A stretch of DNA of 44,938 nt from a bacterium (GTDB lineage: Bacteria > Lernaellota > Lernaellaia > JACKCT01): positions 1-44,938 of the forward strand of contig JAIOHV010000172.1 in NCBI GenBank assembly GCA_019912885.1, read 5' to 3'. Numbering within the stretch: position 1 is the first letter of the stretch; each line of letters opens with the position of its first letter. This document shows positions 10,972-21,007 of this stretch, piece after piece. Position numbers and translations under genes: made by a program. A model generated the notes under the pieces. The model worked only from the letters and a program-made list of their open reading frames with translations, was not told the DNA's origin and did not search any database.

Positions 10972-12114
10972 TCAGTCGCGCAGCAGCGAACGTGCGATGA
11001 CGAGGCGCTGGATCTCGCTTGTGCCTTCGTAGAGCGTCGTCACCTTGCAGTCGCGATAGTGACGCTCGACGGGATAGTCCGTGCAGTATCCGTAGCCGCC
11101 AAAGACCTGCACCGCTTCCTTGCAGACGCGGTTGGCCGCTTCGCTGGCGAAGACCTTGGCCATCGACGCCTCCCGCGTGAAGCGCCCACGTCCCTGCTCC
11201 TTGAGCCACGCGGCGCGCAGCGCCAGAAGCTGGGCCGCGTCGAGTTCGGTCGCCATGTCGGCGATCTTGTGCTGGATCGCACCGATTTCGGTGAGCGGCT
11301 TGCCGAACGCCTCCCGGGTCGGCGCGTACGCCAGCGCGGCGCGCATCGCCGCGCGACCGATGCCGATCGCCTGGCTTGCCACGCCGATGCGGCCGCCGTC
11401 GAGCGATCCCATCGCGACGCGAAACCCGCGCCCCTCATCGAGCACGCGGTTTTGGACCGGCACGCGGCAATTCTCAAAGACAAGCTCGCAGGTGTTGGAG
11501 CCGTTCAGCCCCATCTTCTTCTCTTCCTTGCCGACGGTCATGCCGGGCGTGCCGCGCTCGATGAGAAACGCGGAGATGCCGTCCGATCCTTCTCCGCCCG
11601 TTCGCGCGAAGACGAGATACACACTCGCCCATGCCGCGCTCGTGATGAACACCTTCTGGCCGTTCAGCACGTACGCGTCGCCATCGCGCTCGGCGCGCGT
11701 GCGGATGTTCGTCGCGTCGGAGCCGGCCTGCGCCTCCGTGAGCACGAACGCGCCGACAGGGAATTCGCCGGAAACGAGCATCGGGATGAAGCGCCGTTTT
11801 TGTTCGTCCGTTCCGTCACGATTGATCGCTTCGGCGACCATGTTGGTCACGCTCATGACGACGCACAGCGACGCGTCGGCCTCGGCGACTTCCATCTGCG
11901 CCAGCGCCTGCGCCACCGCGCCCGCCGCGCCGCCGCCAAATTCCTCCGGAACGCACATGGCGAAAAGACCCATCCCGGCAAGCTGCCGGACGGACTCAAT
12001 CGGAAATCGCCCGGTGCGATCCACGTCCGCGGCCTTCGGCGCAAGCTCGCCCTGGGCGAAATCGCGCACGGCCTCGCGGATCATCCGTTGTTCATCGGTG
12101 AACGCGAAGTCCAC
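10972..12114 (-). CDS. Acyl-CoA dehydrogenase (second of tandem pair)
   Basis: 380 residues, the standard length. It starts MDFAFTDEQRMIREAVRDFA, followed by the helical N-domain, the FAD-binding middle domain with FVLTEAQAGSDATNIRT (about 121-137) and the signature VFITSAAWASVYLVFA. The C-terminal domain has QVFGGYGYCTDYPVERHYRD and the catalytic-base region LYEGTSEIQRLVIARSLL, where the Glu of YEGT abstracts the alpha proton. It oxidises an acyl-CoA to the trans-2-enoyl-CoA and passes electrons to ETF, which is not encoded here. It starts three bases after the preceding acyl-CoA dehydrogenase and ends the thiolase-crotonase-dehydrogenase operon. Confidence 0.95.
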   Translation of the reverse strand: MDFAFTDEQRMIREAVRDFAQGELAPKAADVDRTGRFPIESVRQLAGMGLFAMCVPEEFGGGAAGAVAQALAQMEVAEADASLCVVMSVTNMVAEAINRDGTDEQKRRFIPMLVSGEFPVGAFVLTEAQAGSDATNIRTRAERDGDAYVLNGQKVFITSAAWASVYLVFARTGGEGSDGISAFLIERGTPGMTVGKEEKKMGLNGSNTCELVFENCRVPVQNRVLDEGRGFRVAMGSLDGGRIGVASQAIGIGRAAMRAALAYAPTREAFGKPLTEIGAIQHKIADMATELDAAQLLALRAAWLKEQGRGRFTREASMAKVFASEAANRVCKEAVQVFGGYGYCTDYPVERHYRDCKVTTLYEGTSEIQRLVIARSLLRD

Positions 12115-12117
12115 GCG

Positions 12118-13260
<1,143 letters not shown>

Positions 13261-13265
13261 GGCGG

Positions 13266-14048
13266 TTATCGATCTTCGAACTTGGCGGGACGTTTTTCGA
13301 GAAACGCGGCCATGCCTTCTTGTTTGTCGTGCGTCGAGAAGAGCGTCGCGAACTGGTCGCGCTCCACCGACAGGCCTTCGTCCATCGAGGCGTCCACGCC
13401 GCGATTCACGGCATCGAGAATCGACGCGATCGCGATCGCGCCCTTGCCCGCGATTTTCGCGGCCGTCGCCTTCGCGGCGGCGAGCACTTCCGCCGGCGGC
13501 AGGACCTTGTTGACGAGCCCCAGGCGATACGCCTCGTCCGCGCCGATCATATCGCCCGTCAGCATCAGTTCCTTGGCGCGCGCGCGGCCGATAAGACGCG
13601 GCAGGCGCTGCGTTCCGCCGAATCCAGGGATGATGCCGAGGTTGATCTCCGGCTGCCCGAACTTCGCCTTCTCCGACGCGTAGACGAAATCGCACGCCAT
13701 CGCGAGCTCTGTGCCGCCACCGAGCGCGAATCCGTTGACCGCGGCGATAAACGGCTTTGGCGAGTTTTCGATTGCCGAAAAAACGGCCTGCCCGCCCCTG
13801 GCGAACTTGAGCCCCGCGCCGGGGTCGAGGTTCAGCATCTCGGAGATGTCCGCGCCGGCGACAAACGCCTTTTCGCCCGCGCCGGTCACAACGACGGCCT
13901 TCACGTTCTTGTCGTCCTCGATCTCCTTGACCACGTGCCCGAGTTCCTCGATCACCCTCGAGTTCAGCGCGTTCAGCTTGTCGGGCCGGTTGATCGTCAC
14001 GGTCGCGACGCGGCCGTCCACCTCGTACAACAGCGTTTCGAAATTCAT
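13266..14048 (-). CDS. Enoyl-CoA hydratase / crotonase family
   Basis: 260 residues. It hydrates trans-2-enoyl-CoA to 3-hydroxyacyl-CoA in the cytoplasm. Both catalytic glutamates of the crotonase fold are present: GFALGGGTELAMACD (about residue 112) and KFGQPEINLGIIPGFGGTQR (about 132). The oxyanion-hole region GAGEKAFVAGADISEM (about 56-71) is intact, and GRARAKELMLTGD follows. A GGGGAG ribosome site precedes the ATG. It lies between thiolase and the two acyl-CoA dehydrogenases in the same direction, forming a short-chain fatty-acid oxidation or butyrate-type cluster. No 3-hydroxyacyl-CoA dehydrogenase is nearby, so that step must be encoded elsewhere. Confidence 0.94.
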   Translation of the reverse strand: MNFETLLYEVDGRVATVTINRPDKLNALNSRVIEELGHVVKEIEDDKNVKAVVVTGAGEKAFVAGADISEMLNLDPGAGLKFARGGQAVFSAIENSPKPFIAAVNGFALGGGTELAMACDFVYASEKAKFGQPEINLGIIPGFGGTQRLPRLIGRARAKELMLTGDMIGADEAYRLGLVNKVLPPAEVLAAAKATAAKIAGKGAIAIASILDAVNRGVDASMDEGLSVERDQFATLFSTHDKQEGMAAFLEKRPAKFEDR

Positions 14049-14107
14049 TTCATACTCCCCGTCATGAGATTCAAAGAAATGGACCGGGAGCCCCGACCCT
14101 TGGGACC

Positions 14108-14124
14108 GCGGGCGGCTCGCCCGC
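14108..14124. repeat. GCGGGCG hairpin between crotonase and thiolase genes
   Basis: GCGGGCG-GCT-CGCCCGC is a perfect seven-base stem with a three-base loop, inside the 188-base gap between the thiolase stop and the crotonase start. The flanking text (GGAAAGGCGCTCCTACAA) looks like a repeat element rather than a terminator, since no T-tract follows on the minus strand. It could lower read-through within the operon. Confidence 0.55.
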
Positions 14125-14214
14125 TTCGATCGCGCCCTGGAAAGGCGCTCCTACAATGCCGTGACCACGCGCACTCGCGCCAGCCAATTCTTCCCTTCGC
14201 GCTCTTTGCGTTTT

Positions 14215-14234
14215 CTTCGCGCCTTCGCGGTGAA
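14215..14234. repeat. Post-stop 20-base repeat, copy 1
   Basis: CTTCGCGCCTTCGCGGTGAA here is identical to 15599-15618. On the minus strand it begins a few bases after the thiolase stop codon (14237-14239) and runs into further CGCGAAG-like units. See the matching copy beside the radical SAM gene. Confidence 0.85.
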
Positions 14235-14236
14235 AA

Positions 14237-15415
14237 TCAAATTCTCTCCACCACCAGCGCGAAGCCCTCGCCGCCGCCGATGCATAGCGTCGCGAGACCG
14301 TATCGCGCGCCGCGGTCCTTCATCGCGTATAAAAGCGTCGTCAGGATGCGCGCACCGGACGCGCCGATCGGATGCCCGATCGCCACGGCGCCGCCGTTCA
14401 CGTCCACCTTCGTCGGGTCGAGTCCGAGCTCGTCCATCGTCGCGAGCGACACGACCGAAAACGCCTGATTGATCTCCCACAGGTCGATCTGCTCCTTCGA
14501 CACGTCCGCCTTGGCAAGCGCGTTTTTGATCGCGTCGATGGGCGCGAGCGTGAAGCGTTCCGGCTCGCGCGCCGCCGTCGCCTGCGCGACGATGCGGGCT
14601 AGCGGTTTCCATCCTTTCGATTTCGCGTACTCCGCGTCGGCGACCACGAGCGCCGCCGCGCCGTCGTTCAGGCTCGACGCGTTCGCCGCCGTCACAACGC
14701 CGTCCTTCGTGAACGCCGGTTTTAGGGACGGGATCTTGTCAAACATCACGCGGCCCGGCTCTTCGTCCGTATCGACAACCGTCGTTCCCTTCTTGCCCGC
14801 GATTTCCACCGGAACGATCTCGTCCTTGAACTTACCGGACTCGATCGCCGCGATCGCGCGCTTGTAACTTTCGGTCGCGAACGCATCGAGCTTTTCGCGC
14901 GTGATGCCGCGCTCGGCCGCCGTCTCGTCGGCGAATTTGCCCATGTGCGCGTCGCCGTAGGCGTCCCACAGGCCGTCGAGAATCATCGTATCCACGAGCT
15001 TCCAGTCGCCCATGCGCTGGCCCTCGCGCGAGCCCTTCAGCGCATGCGGCGCGGCGGACATGTTCTCCATGCCACCCGCGACGACGACCTTCGCATCGCC
15101 CGCGATGATCGCCTGCGCCGCCAGTCCGACGGCCTTCAGCCCCGATCCGCAAACCTTGTTGATCGTCATCGCGCCGACGTTTTTCGGCAGACCGGCGAAG
15201 ATCCCCGCCTGGCGCGCGGGCGCCTGGCCGAGCGCGGCCGGCAGAACGCACCCCATGATGACCTCGCTCACCTCGTCCGGCGCGACGCCGGCGCGGCTGA
15301 GCGCTTCCTTGATGGCTATGGCGCCGAGTTTCGGCGCGGGAACCGACGCAAGCGCGCCGTTGAAGCTGCCGACGGGCGTACGCGCCGCGCCGACAATCCA
15401 TACTTCTTTCGACAT
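14237..15415 (-). CDS. Acetyl-CoA C-acetyltransferase (thiolase)
   Basis: 392 residues from the ATG at 15413-15415 (MSKEVWIVGAARTPVGSFNG), preferred over an in-frame ATG 14 codons upstream because it gives the usual thiolase N-terminus. Catalytic residues are in place: the nucleophilic Cys in TINKVCGSGLKAV (about residue 89), the His in NGGAVAIGHPIGASGARI (about 348) and the second Cys in LCIGGGEGFALVVERI (about 378). It condenses two acetyl-CoA molecules or cleaves 3-ketoacyl-CoA. It is the first gene of the operon thiolase-crotonase-two acyl-CoA dehydrogenases. The 188-base gap to the crotonase gene holds repeats, so there may be partial termination or a second promoter. Confidence 0.95.
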   Translation of the reverse strand: MSKEVWIVGAARTPVGSFNGALASVPAPKLGAIAIKEALSRAGVAPDEVSEVIMGCVLPAALGQAPARQAGIFAGLPKNVGAMTINKVCGSGLKAVGLAAQAIIAGDAKVVVAGGMENMSAAPHALKGSREGQRMGDWKLVDTMILDGLWDAYGDAHMGKFADETAAERGITREKLDAFATESYKRAIAAIESGKFKDEIVPVEIAGKKGTTVVDTDEEPGRVMFDKIPSLKPAFTKDGVVTAANASSLNDGAAALVVADAEYAKSKGWKPLARIVAQATAAREPERFTLAPIDAIKNALAKADVSKEQIDLWEINQAFSVVSLATMDELGLDPTKVDVNGGAVAIGHPIGASGARILTTLLYAMKDRGARYGLATLCIGGGEGFALVVERI

Positions 15416-15510
15416 GAGAACCCCCGGGGGAACAAGCGGAAAACAAATGCGACGCAACGAATCCGTTGCCGAGCGATTATCGTAAAAGCGCAGGCATGAA
15501 GCGTCAACGC

Positions 15511-15533
15511 CGCCATGACGCGCCGCGTCGCAT
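15511..15533. repeat. Dispersed 23-base palindromic repeat, copy 1
   Basis: CGCCATGACGCGCCGCGTCG followed by CAT, identical to 28802-28824. It contains a small hairpin GACGC-GCC-GCGTC. It sits in the gap between the thiolase start and the radical SAM stop. Confidence 0.8.
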
Positions 15534-15598
15534 TTTCATCGCGACAAGACAGTGCCGCAAACGTAGCGCAGCGGAGTGCGCGGTCGGCTTCGCGTTCG

Positions 15599-15618
15599 CT
15601 TCGCGCCTTCGCGGTGAA
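15599..15618. repeat. Post-stop 20-base repeat, copy 2
   Basis: Identical 20-mer to 14215-14234, again lying within four bases of the stop codon of a minus-strand gene (radical SAM, stop at 15622-15624). The preceding bases GCGTT.GCTTCGCG are also nearly shared between the two copies. Confidence 0.85.
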
Positions 15619-15621
15619 TCC

Positions 15622-16692
15622 TCAGACGAGCTTCATCTGATCGCCACTTTTGGGCGGCACGCGAAAATGCTCCGTCGAAAGCGGGCGCACCGGCCGATCG
15701 AGACCGTATCGCTTCCTTGCGGCGGCAAAGCGCGTCGCGATCATCTCCGCGTAAACCCCCGTACCGCGGATGCGTTCGCCGAATTTCGCCGAGTTCAGCT
15801 CGCCGCCGCGCGTATCGCGCACGCGGTTCAATACGCGATTGGCACGGTCAGGGTATTTCTGCCCGAGCCAGTCGGCAAAGATCTGCTTGACCTCAAACGG
15901 CAGGCGCATCATCTGAAACGCGCCGCTCGCCGCGCCCGCATCGGCCGCCGCCTTGCAGATCGCGTCGATCTCGTGATCGGTCAGGCCCGGCACGACCGGC
16001 GCGACCATCACGCCCACCGGCACGCCCGCCGCGTGCAATTCGCGGATCGTTCGCAGGCGCGCGGCGGGTACGGCGCCGCGCGGCTCCATCTTGCGCGCGG
16101 TGTCGTCCGATAGCGTCGTCACGCTGATGAAGACATTGCACAGGTCCTTGGCCGCGCCGGCCTTCAGAATGTCCAGGTCGCGCAGTACGAGCGACGATTT
16201 GGTCACGATCCCGAACGGATGCCCGAACTCGAGAAGCGTCTCGAGGATGCCGCGCGTCAGGTGAAAGCGGCGCTCGGCCGGCTGGTACGGATCGGTGTTC
16301 GTGCCAAGCGCGATCATTTCCGGCGCGTAGCCGCGCTTCGACAATTCGGCGCGCAGTCTCGCCACGGCGTCGGGCTTGTAGAAAATCCTTGTTTCGAAAT
16401 CCAGGCCCGGCGACAGGTCGTGGAAGGCGTGCGACGGGCGCGCATAACAATAAACGCACCCGTGTTCGCAGCCGTTGTAGGGATTGATGGAGCGCGAAAA
16501 CGGGATGTCCGGCGAGTCGTTTTTCGCGATGATCGTCCGCACCGAAAGCGGAATGTACTCAGTGCGCGCGTCCGGTTCCGGCTCCTCGTCCCACCAGATA
16601 TCCGGATCGCGTTCGGTTTTTGAGACAGCAAACCGCCCCGGCGGATTGCTGACGGCGCCTCGCGCCGGGCTTTTGGTCGTTCGCATCGTCAC
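15622..16692 (-). CDS. PA0069-family radical SAM protein
   Basis: 356 residues. The radical SAM cluster motif is CEHGCVYC (CX3CX2C) within SINPYNGCEHGCVYCYARP (about 68-86). ALGTNTDPYQPAE, GIVTKSSLVLRDLDIL and SVTTLSDDTARKMEPR follow, which is the pattern of the spore-photoproduct-lyase-like PA0069 group. The N-terminal RTEYIPLSVRTIIAKNDSPD is also typical. The family binds a 4Fe-4S cluster and cleaves S-adenosylmethionine; its physiological substrate is not established, and a DNA or cofactor role has been suggested by its relation to SplB. It diverges from the histidine kinase across 272 bases. A repeat directly follows its stop codon. Confidence 0.88.
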   Translation of the reverse strand: MTMRTTKSPARGAVSNPPGRFAVSKTERDPDIWWDEEPEPDARTEYIPLSVRTIIAKNDSPDIPFSRSINPYNGCEHGCVYCYARPSHAFHDLSPGLDFETRIFYKPDAVARLRAELSKRGYAPEMIALGTNTDPYQPAERRFHLTRGILETLLEFGHPFGIVTKSSLVLRDLDILKAGAAKDLCNVFISVTTLSDDTARKMEPRGAVPAARLRTIRELHAAGVPVGVMVAPVVPGLTDHEIDAICKAAADAGAASGAFQMMRLPFEVKQIFADWLGQKYPDRANRVLNRVRDTRGGELNSAKFGERIRGTGVYAEMIATRFAAARKRYGLDRPVRPLSTEHFRVPPKSGDQMKLV

Positions 16693-16964
16693 GGGCTGAT
16701 TGTCGCACAGCGCGGCGCGGCCGTCAGGGTCAGGACATTGCCCGGAAATTCAGGGCGGCTTTCGCAGGCGGTTGAAAGGCTTGCGGAAGTTCGCGTTCGG
16801 GAAGTGAAACGGCGATTTTTGGGGAAACTTTCGGCCAATTCCGTATTTCCAATTCGCGTCGATCCCGGTAGCATGAATGACCTCTTGAATACCGGGGCGA
16901 AATCCGCGGAACGCCGTGTTCCACGGGCTTCGCCTCGCGAGCGTCACGGGATCGGGTCACGCGC
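16693..16964. other. Divergent intergenic region, no gene seen
   Basis: 272 bases between the outward-facing radical SAM and histidine kinase genes. It must hold the promoters of both. No confident -35/-10 pair, operator palindrome or repeat could be picked out by eye; no coding potential beyond short frames was seen. Confidence 0.5.
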
Positions 16965-19427
16965 ATGCCACACGGATTTCCATCGAGCGGAATCCCGACC
17001 GGATTCCTCATCCCGGTCAGCGCGCTGTTTGTCCTTCTTCTCGTCACGATCCTTCTCGTTTTAAGACGCACGCTTCGCCTTCGCCGGTTCATCGACACGG
17101 CGATGCAATTGCAGGATACCGCGCGGCGCATCGAGCTGCCGCATCAGGCGCTCGAGGCGCACGCCTTCATTACCGCGCTCGACGATCGAGGGCGCGTCGT
17201 GTACGCGAACGACGCCCTCGCACGCCGCGTCGGCTCCTCGCCGTCGGATCTGGCCGGTGTGCGTTTCGCCGATCTGATCGCGGACGGCGACGCCCTGGCG
17301 CGCGAGATGCTCGACGCGCTGGCGATCGATGGCGTCTGGCAACGCGTGCTGACATTCGAGGCGCCGGTGCCCCTCGTGACGGAATCCACGGTCATCACGC
17401 TCGCGGACAAGTCGATCCGCCCCGCGCGCTACCTGGCCGTGCACACGGACATCACCGAGCACGTGCAGACGCGCGCCGCCCTGGAGGAACGCGAGGTCAG
17501 CTATCGCGCGCTCGTCGATCATTCGCCGGACGGCATTTTCGTATTGCGCGACGGTGCGATCGAGTTCGCGAACGATACCGGCGCCCGGATGCTCGGGTAC
17601 GGCGACGCCCAGGCCGTTGCGGGGCGCCCCTATTTCCCGTTCGAGGCGGAGGCGACCGGCGAGGACGTGACGACCCTGGCCACCCGCGCGCTTACGACCG
17701 GAAAGGCGATCGACACGACGGACGGCGTGGTCCTCCGCGATGACGGCACGCGGCTTGACGCCTCGTTCGTGGCCATTCCGTTCGCGCCCGGCGGGCGATT
17801 CGGTGTGCTGGTCATTTTGCGCGACATCGGCAAGCGCAAGGCGGTCGAGCGCGCGATCGGCGAGCACGAACGCCTGATGCGTTCGCTCGTCTCGCACCTG
17901 GGCGACGGCCTGTTGCTCGTTGACGGACTCGGCAACGTCTTGCTGGCGAATCCCGCGGCGGCCGCCCTGTTCGGGCGCGCGGAAGGCGAAATCGTCGGGC
18001 TCGACGTCGCGGACATGATCGGCGCGCAAGCGCGTAACAAGATCCGCGATCACTTCGGCGCGATGAATGGAAGCCAGGAGAAAACCCCCGCTCCGGGCGA
18101 CGCGTTTCACAGTGAGATACGCGTGACGCGCAAGGACGGCTCGACGTTCGCCGCAGAGATCGACGTCAACTACATGACCTCGCGGCAGGGGGCGCTGTAT
18201 ATCGCGACCCTCCGCGACATCACGCGGCGGCAACTCGAGGCCGAGGCGCTGCGCGTCGCGAAGGAACGCGCCGAGGCGGCGAGCGCCTCGAAAAGCCAGT
18301 TCCTCGCGAATATGAGCCATGAGTTGCGAACGCCGCTCAATGCGATCATCGGGTTTTCCGATCTGCTGCGCGCGAGCCTCACATCCGCGGGCGACAAGCT
18401 CGGCGCCTCGAACTCGCAGCACATCCATAACGCCGGCAAGCATCTGCTCGCGCTCATCAACGACATTCTCGATTTCGCCAAGATGGACGCGGGGCTTTTC
18501 GAAGTGCGCCGCAAGGCGTTCGATCTGTCTCAGATGCTGACGGAATTGGCCGACACCTACGCGGAGATCGGCCGGCAACATTCGTTGCGCTTTCTGGCCG
18601 ACATCCCCAAGCGCCTCGGCCACCTTTACGGCGACGAACTTCGCATCCGGCAGGTGCTCGTCAACCTTTTATCGAATGCGGTGAAATACACGGATGTGGA
18701 CGGGCGCTTCGGGATGCGCGCGTGGTCCGAGGGCGATCGCGCGCATATCGAAGTTTGGGATACGGGCGTCGGCGTACCCGTCGAGCAGCGCGAATCGATT
18801 TTCCTGCCTTTTGTTCAGGGCGAAAATCCGATCAAGAAACAGGTCTCCGGCACCGGGCTCGGATTGACGATCTCCAAGGACCTTGTCGAGATGCACGGGG
18901 GTACGCTCACATTGTCGAGCGAACCGCGCCACGGAAGCAGTTTTCTCATCACCCTGCCCGGCCTGGATACGGCGCCGCAAAGCGAGGTGCCGGCCGAACG
19001 CGCGCCGGCGCCCGAACCCGAACGCGAGCCGCGCTCGGTGCTTTTGCTTGTCGAGGACGTCGCCGGGCAGTTCCGCCGCGCGGAGGCGGTGCTGACGACG
19101 CTCGGCTGGCGCGTCATCTGGGCGCGCAGCGGCGAGGAGGCGGTCCGTCTCGCGGGCAGTCACGAACCCGTGCTTGTCTTGCTCGACACGAGCCTGCCCG
19201 GAGAAATCACGGCGGACGTACTGCGTTCGTTGCGGGCGGTCCGGGGCGATCTACCGGTGTTCGCGATGGCGCCGGACATCGGACTGCACGGCGACGCGCC
19301 GTACCGCCAGCTCGGCTTCGACGGCCTGATCACCAAGCCGCTCGTGCGCCGGTCGATCGGCCAAAAACTTCGCAACTACAAGCCGCGCGAGGAACGCGCC
19401 CCCGCCGCCGCCGCGAGCGACGCCTAG
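16965..19427 (+). CDS. Membrane-anchored PAS hybrid histidine kinase with C-terminal receiver
   Basis: 820 residues. One membrane helix (about 11-34) is followed by three PAS-like modules (about 60-170, 180-300, 305-430). HisKA comes next with the phospho-accepting His452 in FLANMSHELRTPLNAI, then HATPase_c with NLLSNAVKY, WDTGVGVP and GTGLGLTISKDL (about 565-675). A receiver domain follows an Ala/Pro/Glu linker (about 700-810), with the phospho-acceptor Asp741 in LLDTSLPG and Lys in GLITKPL. The usual Thr/Ser of the receiver appears to be Ala (PVFAMAP), so its switch may be altered. There is no large periplasmic domain, so sensing is probably cytoplasmic through PAS. No response regulator is adjacent. 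Its stop shares CTAG with the convergent lipoprotein gene. Confidence 0.93.
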   Translation: MPHGFPSSGIPTGFLIPVSALFVLLLVTILLVLRRTLRLRRFIDTAMQLQDTARRIELPHQALEAHAFITALDDRGRVVYANDALARRVGSSPSDLAGVRFADLIADGDALAREMLDALAIDGVWQRVLTFEAPVPLVTESTVITLADKSIRPARYLAVHTDITEHVQTRAALEEREVSYRALVDHSPDGIFVLRDGAIEFANDTGARMLGYGDAQAVAGRPYFPFEAEATGEDVTTLATRALTTGKAIDTTDGVVLRDDGTRLDASFVAIPFAPGGRFGVLVILRDIGKRKAVERAIGEHERLMRSLVSHLGDGLLLVDGLGNVLLANPAAAALFGRAEGEIVGLDVADMIGAQARNKIRDHFGAMNGSQEKTPAPGDAFHSEIRVTRKDGSTFAAEIDVNYMTSRQGALYIATLRDITRRQLEAEALRVAKERAEAASASKSQFLANMSHELRTPLNAIIGFSDLLRASLTSAGDKLGASNSQHIHNAGKHLLALINDILDFAKMDAGLFEVRRKAFDLSQMLTELADTYAEIGRQHSLRFLADIPKRLGHLYGDELRIRQVLVNLLSNAVKYTDVDGRFGMRAWSEGDRAHIEVWDTGVGVPVEQRESIFLPFVQGENPIKKQVSGTGLGLTISKDLVEMHGGTLTLSSEPRHGSSFLITLPGLDTAPQSEVPAERAPAPEPEREPRSVLLLVEDVAGQFRRAEAVLTTLGWRVIWARSGEEAVRLAGSHEPVLVLLDTSLPGEITADVLRSLRAVRGDLPVFAMAPDIGLHGDAPYRQLGFDGLITKPLVRRSIGQKLRNYKPREERAPAAAASDA

Positions 19428-21007
19428 AGGTTTCCGCACTCCAGGATTTCGGGGAATCCGTCGGCGCGGCTCCGCAAATCCTCGAGCAACTCGACGAACT
19501 GGATCATCGCCGGGCGCCATCCCTCGGGCGTCGGATGCTTGAACGGATAGCTCGGGTTGAACGATTCGCGCCCGGTGGCCTTGATCAGTTCGATTAAAAG
19601 CGCGCCGGGCGCGAAATCGAACGCCACGAGAACCGGCTTGAGCAGATCCAGATCGATCGGCTCCTCGTACAGGAAGTTCCGCTCGAACGCGCGGAACAGG
19701 TACATCAGGTTGATCGTGTCGGTCTTGGACAACTCGATGCCGAGGTCGAAGACCGGCCAGAACTCGTCGTCATCGAAGCGGAAGTTACGATTCGTGTCGC
19801 GATACCCCACGGCGCGGCCGTACTGGTTGTCCGTGCTGGCAAGTATGGCGGAGAGCATCTTCGCCCATTCGCCGAACATGTGGCCGATGGCGTCTCCCGC
19901 CTCGCTCATGTTCTTGACGGACTCTTCGTACGGTTCAAGCAGGCTGCCCGCGTTCGGGAAGATCGGATCGAACATCGTGTTGCGGATCGACTTGAGGAAG
20001 TCGTTCAGCAGAACCTTGCAGATCGATCCTGAAAACGTGAACTGGTCGAAGGTGACCACGTTGATATCGAGATTCTGTGCCGCCACGATGCGCACGAACG
20101 CGTGCCAGAACTGCGCGAGACCGGCGGAGAGATACAGCTCCGCGTCGGAGAAACGCCCGGGCAGATTGATCTCGAAAACTGGCTCGCGCAGCTCCCATTT
20201 GTAGGTGCGCAGGTAGTACTGGTAGTCGTCGGGCCGCGCGATCAGGCGGTCGACGAAGCTCAGCGTCTCGGGAATGCGCTTGTCGCCCACCTGGTTGATG
20301 ATCACCTGCAGGCCGACGACGGTGTGCTCGAAACACGTGCGGTCGAAGCGGTGGCACTCGAACTCCGCGCGGTTCAGATAGCACTTGCTGTGCTTTTCGA
20401 CGTACATGCGCGGGCATTGTTCGATGCACTCGTCCACGTCGTAGGTCGTGGGCGGGTTGATGTTGCCGCAGCGGTCGAGCGATTCGCACAGACGCCGGCA
20501 ATCCTGCGGCGTCGTCTGGACGATCCACTCCGCGGCGCCGTAGCGCATGTCCTCGCATGTCGGCGCGGCGAGTACTTCCTCGAACATGAACGGCTGCAAC
20601 TTGAACGGGCAATCGGCGACGCAGTTGTAGCGGTCGGTCCGAAACTCGTCGAGATAGTCGCAAGACTCGATCCGCTCGCAGGCGCGCTCGCAATCTGAGC
20701 GCGAGGGCTCCTTGACGTACACGCCGGACAACAGATCGATGATGCCCGTCAGGTTGCGCCAGATGAGCTGGTTGTTCGCCAGCACCGTTCCCCAAAGCGC
20801 GGCCGGATGATCCGGCGCGATGCCGCGGGCGCGCAAAAAGAGATTGTACGCCTCGCCCGCGTCGCCGGCCTCGAGCGAACGGCGTCCCTCGCGCAGCAGC
20901 GTGTAGAGATCTGCTCCTTCCGGATCGTCGCCCATGCAGGCGACGATCAGGACCGAGGAGGCCAGAAGGAGCAGGGCGGCAAGAATGATCGTGCGTTTCG
21001 AGGTCAT
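19424..21007 (-). CDS. Cys-rich lipoprotein with TPR-like N-terminus
   Basis: 527 residues. A lipoprotein signal peptide (TIILAALLLLASSVLIVAC) has its lipobox Cys at about residue 24. A TPR-like helical pair follows (EGRRSLEAGDAGEAYNLFLR, about 40-60). Next is a Cys-rich region of about 150 residues with two tandem copies of a pattern Cx3Cx6C...Cx3C...C: DCERACERIESC with CVADCPF, and DCRRLCESLDRC with CIEQCPR. At least 15 cysteines suggest a disulfide-bonded periplasmic fold. The remaining about 300 residues are helical and match no family I recognise. It overlaps the outer-membrane protein gene by four bases (ATGA), so the two products are made together and probably act together in the envelope. 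Confidence 0.8.
   Translation of the reverse strand: MTSKRTIILAALLLLASSVLIVACMGDDPEGADLYTLLREGRRSLEAGDAGEAYNLFLRARGIAPDHPAALWGTVLANNQLIWRNLTGIIDLLSGVYVKEPSRSDCERACERIESCDYLDEFRTDRYNCVADCPFKLQPFMFEEVLAAPTCEDMRYGAAEWIVQTTPQDCRRLCESLDRCGNINPPTTYDVDECIEQCPRMYVEKHSKCYLNRAEFECHRFDRTCFEHTVVGLQVIINQVGDKRIPETLSFVDRLIARPDDYQYYLRTYKWELREPVFEINLPGRFSDAELYLSAGLAQFWHAFVRIVAAQNLDINVVTFDQFTFSGSICKVLLNDFLKSIRNTMFDPIFPNAGSLLEPYEESVKNMSEAGDAIGHMFGEWAKMLSAILASTDNQYGRAVGYRDTNRNFRFDDDEFWPVFDLGIELSKTDTINLMYLFRAFERNFLYEEPIDLDLLKPVLVAFDFAPGALLIELIKATGRESFNPSYPFKHPTPEGWRPAMIQFVELLEDLRSRADGFPEILECGNL

Noticed and set aside
13261-13695. N-terminal extension of the first acyl-CoA dehydrogenase
   Set aside because: It would overlap the crotonase gene out of frame and has no family similarity; the GTG at 13260 fits.
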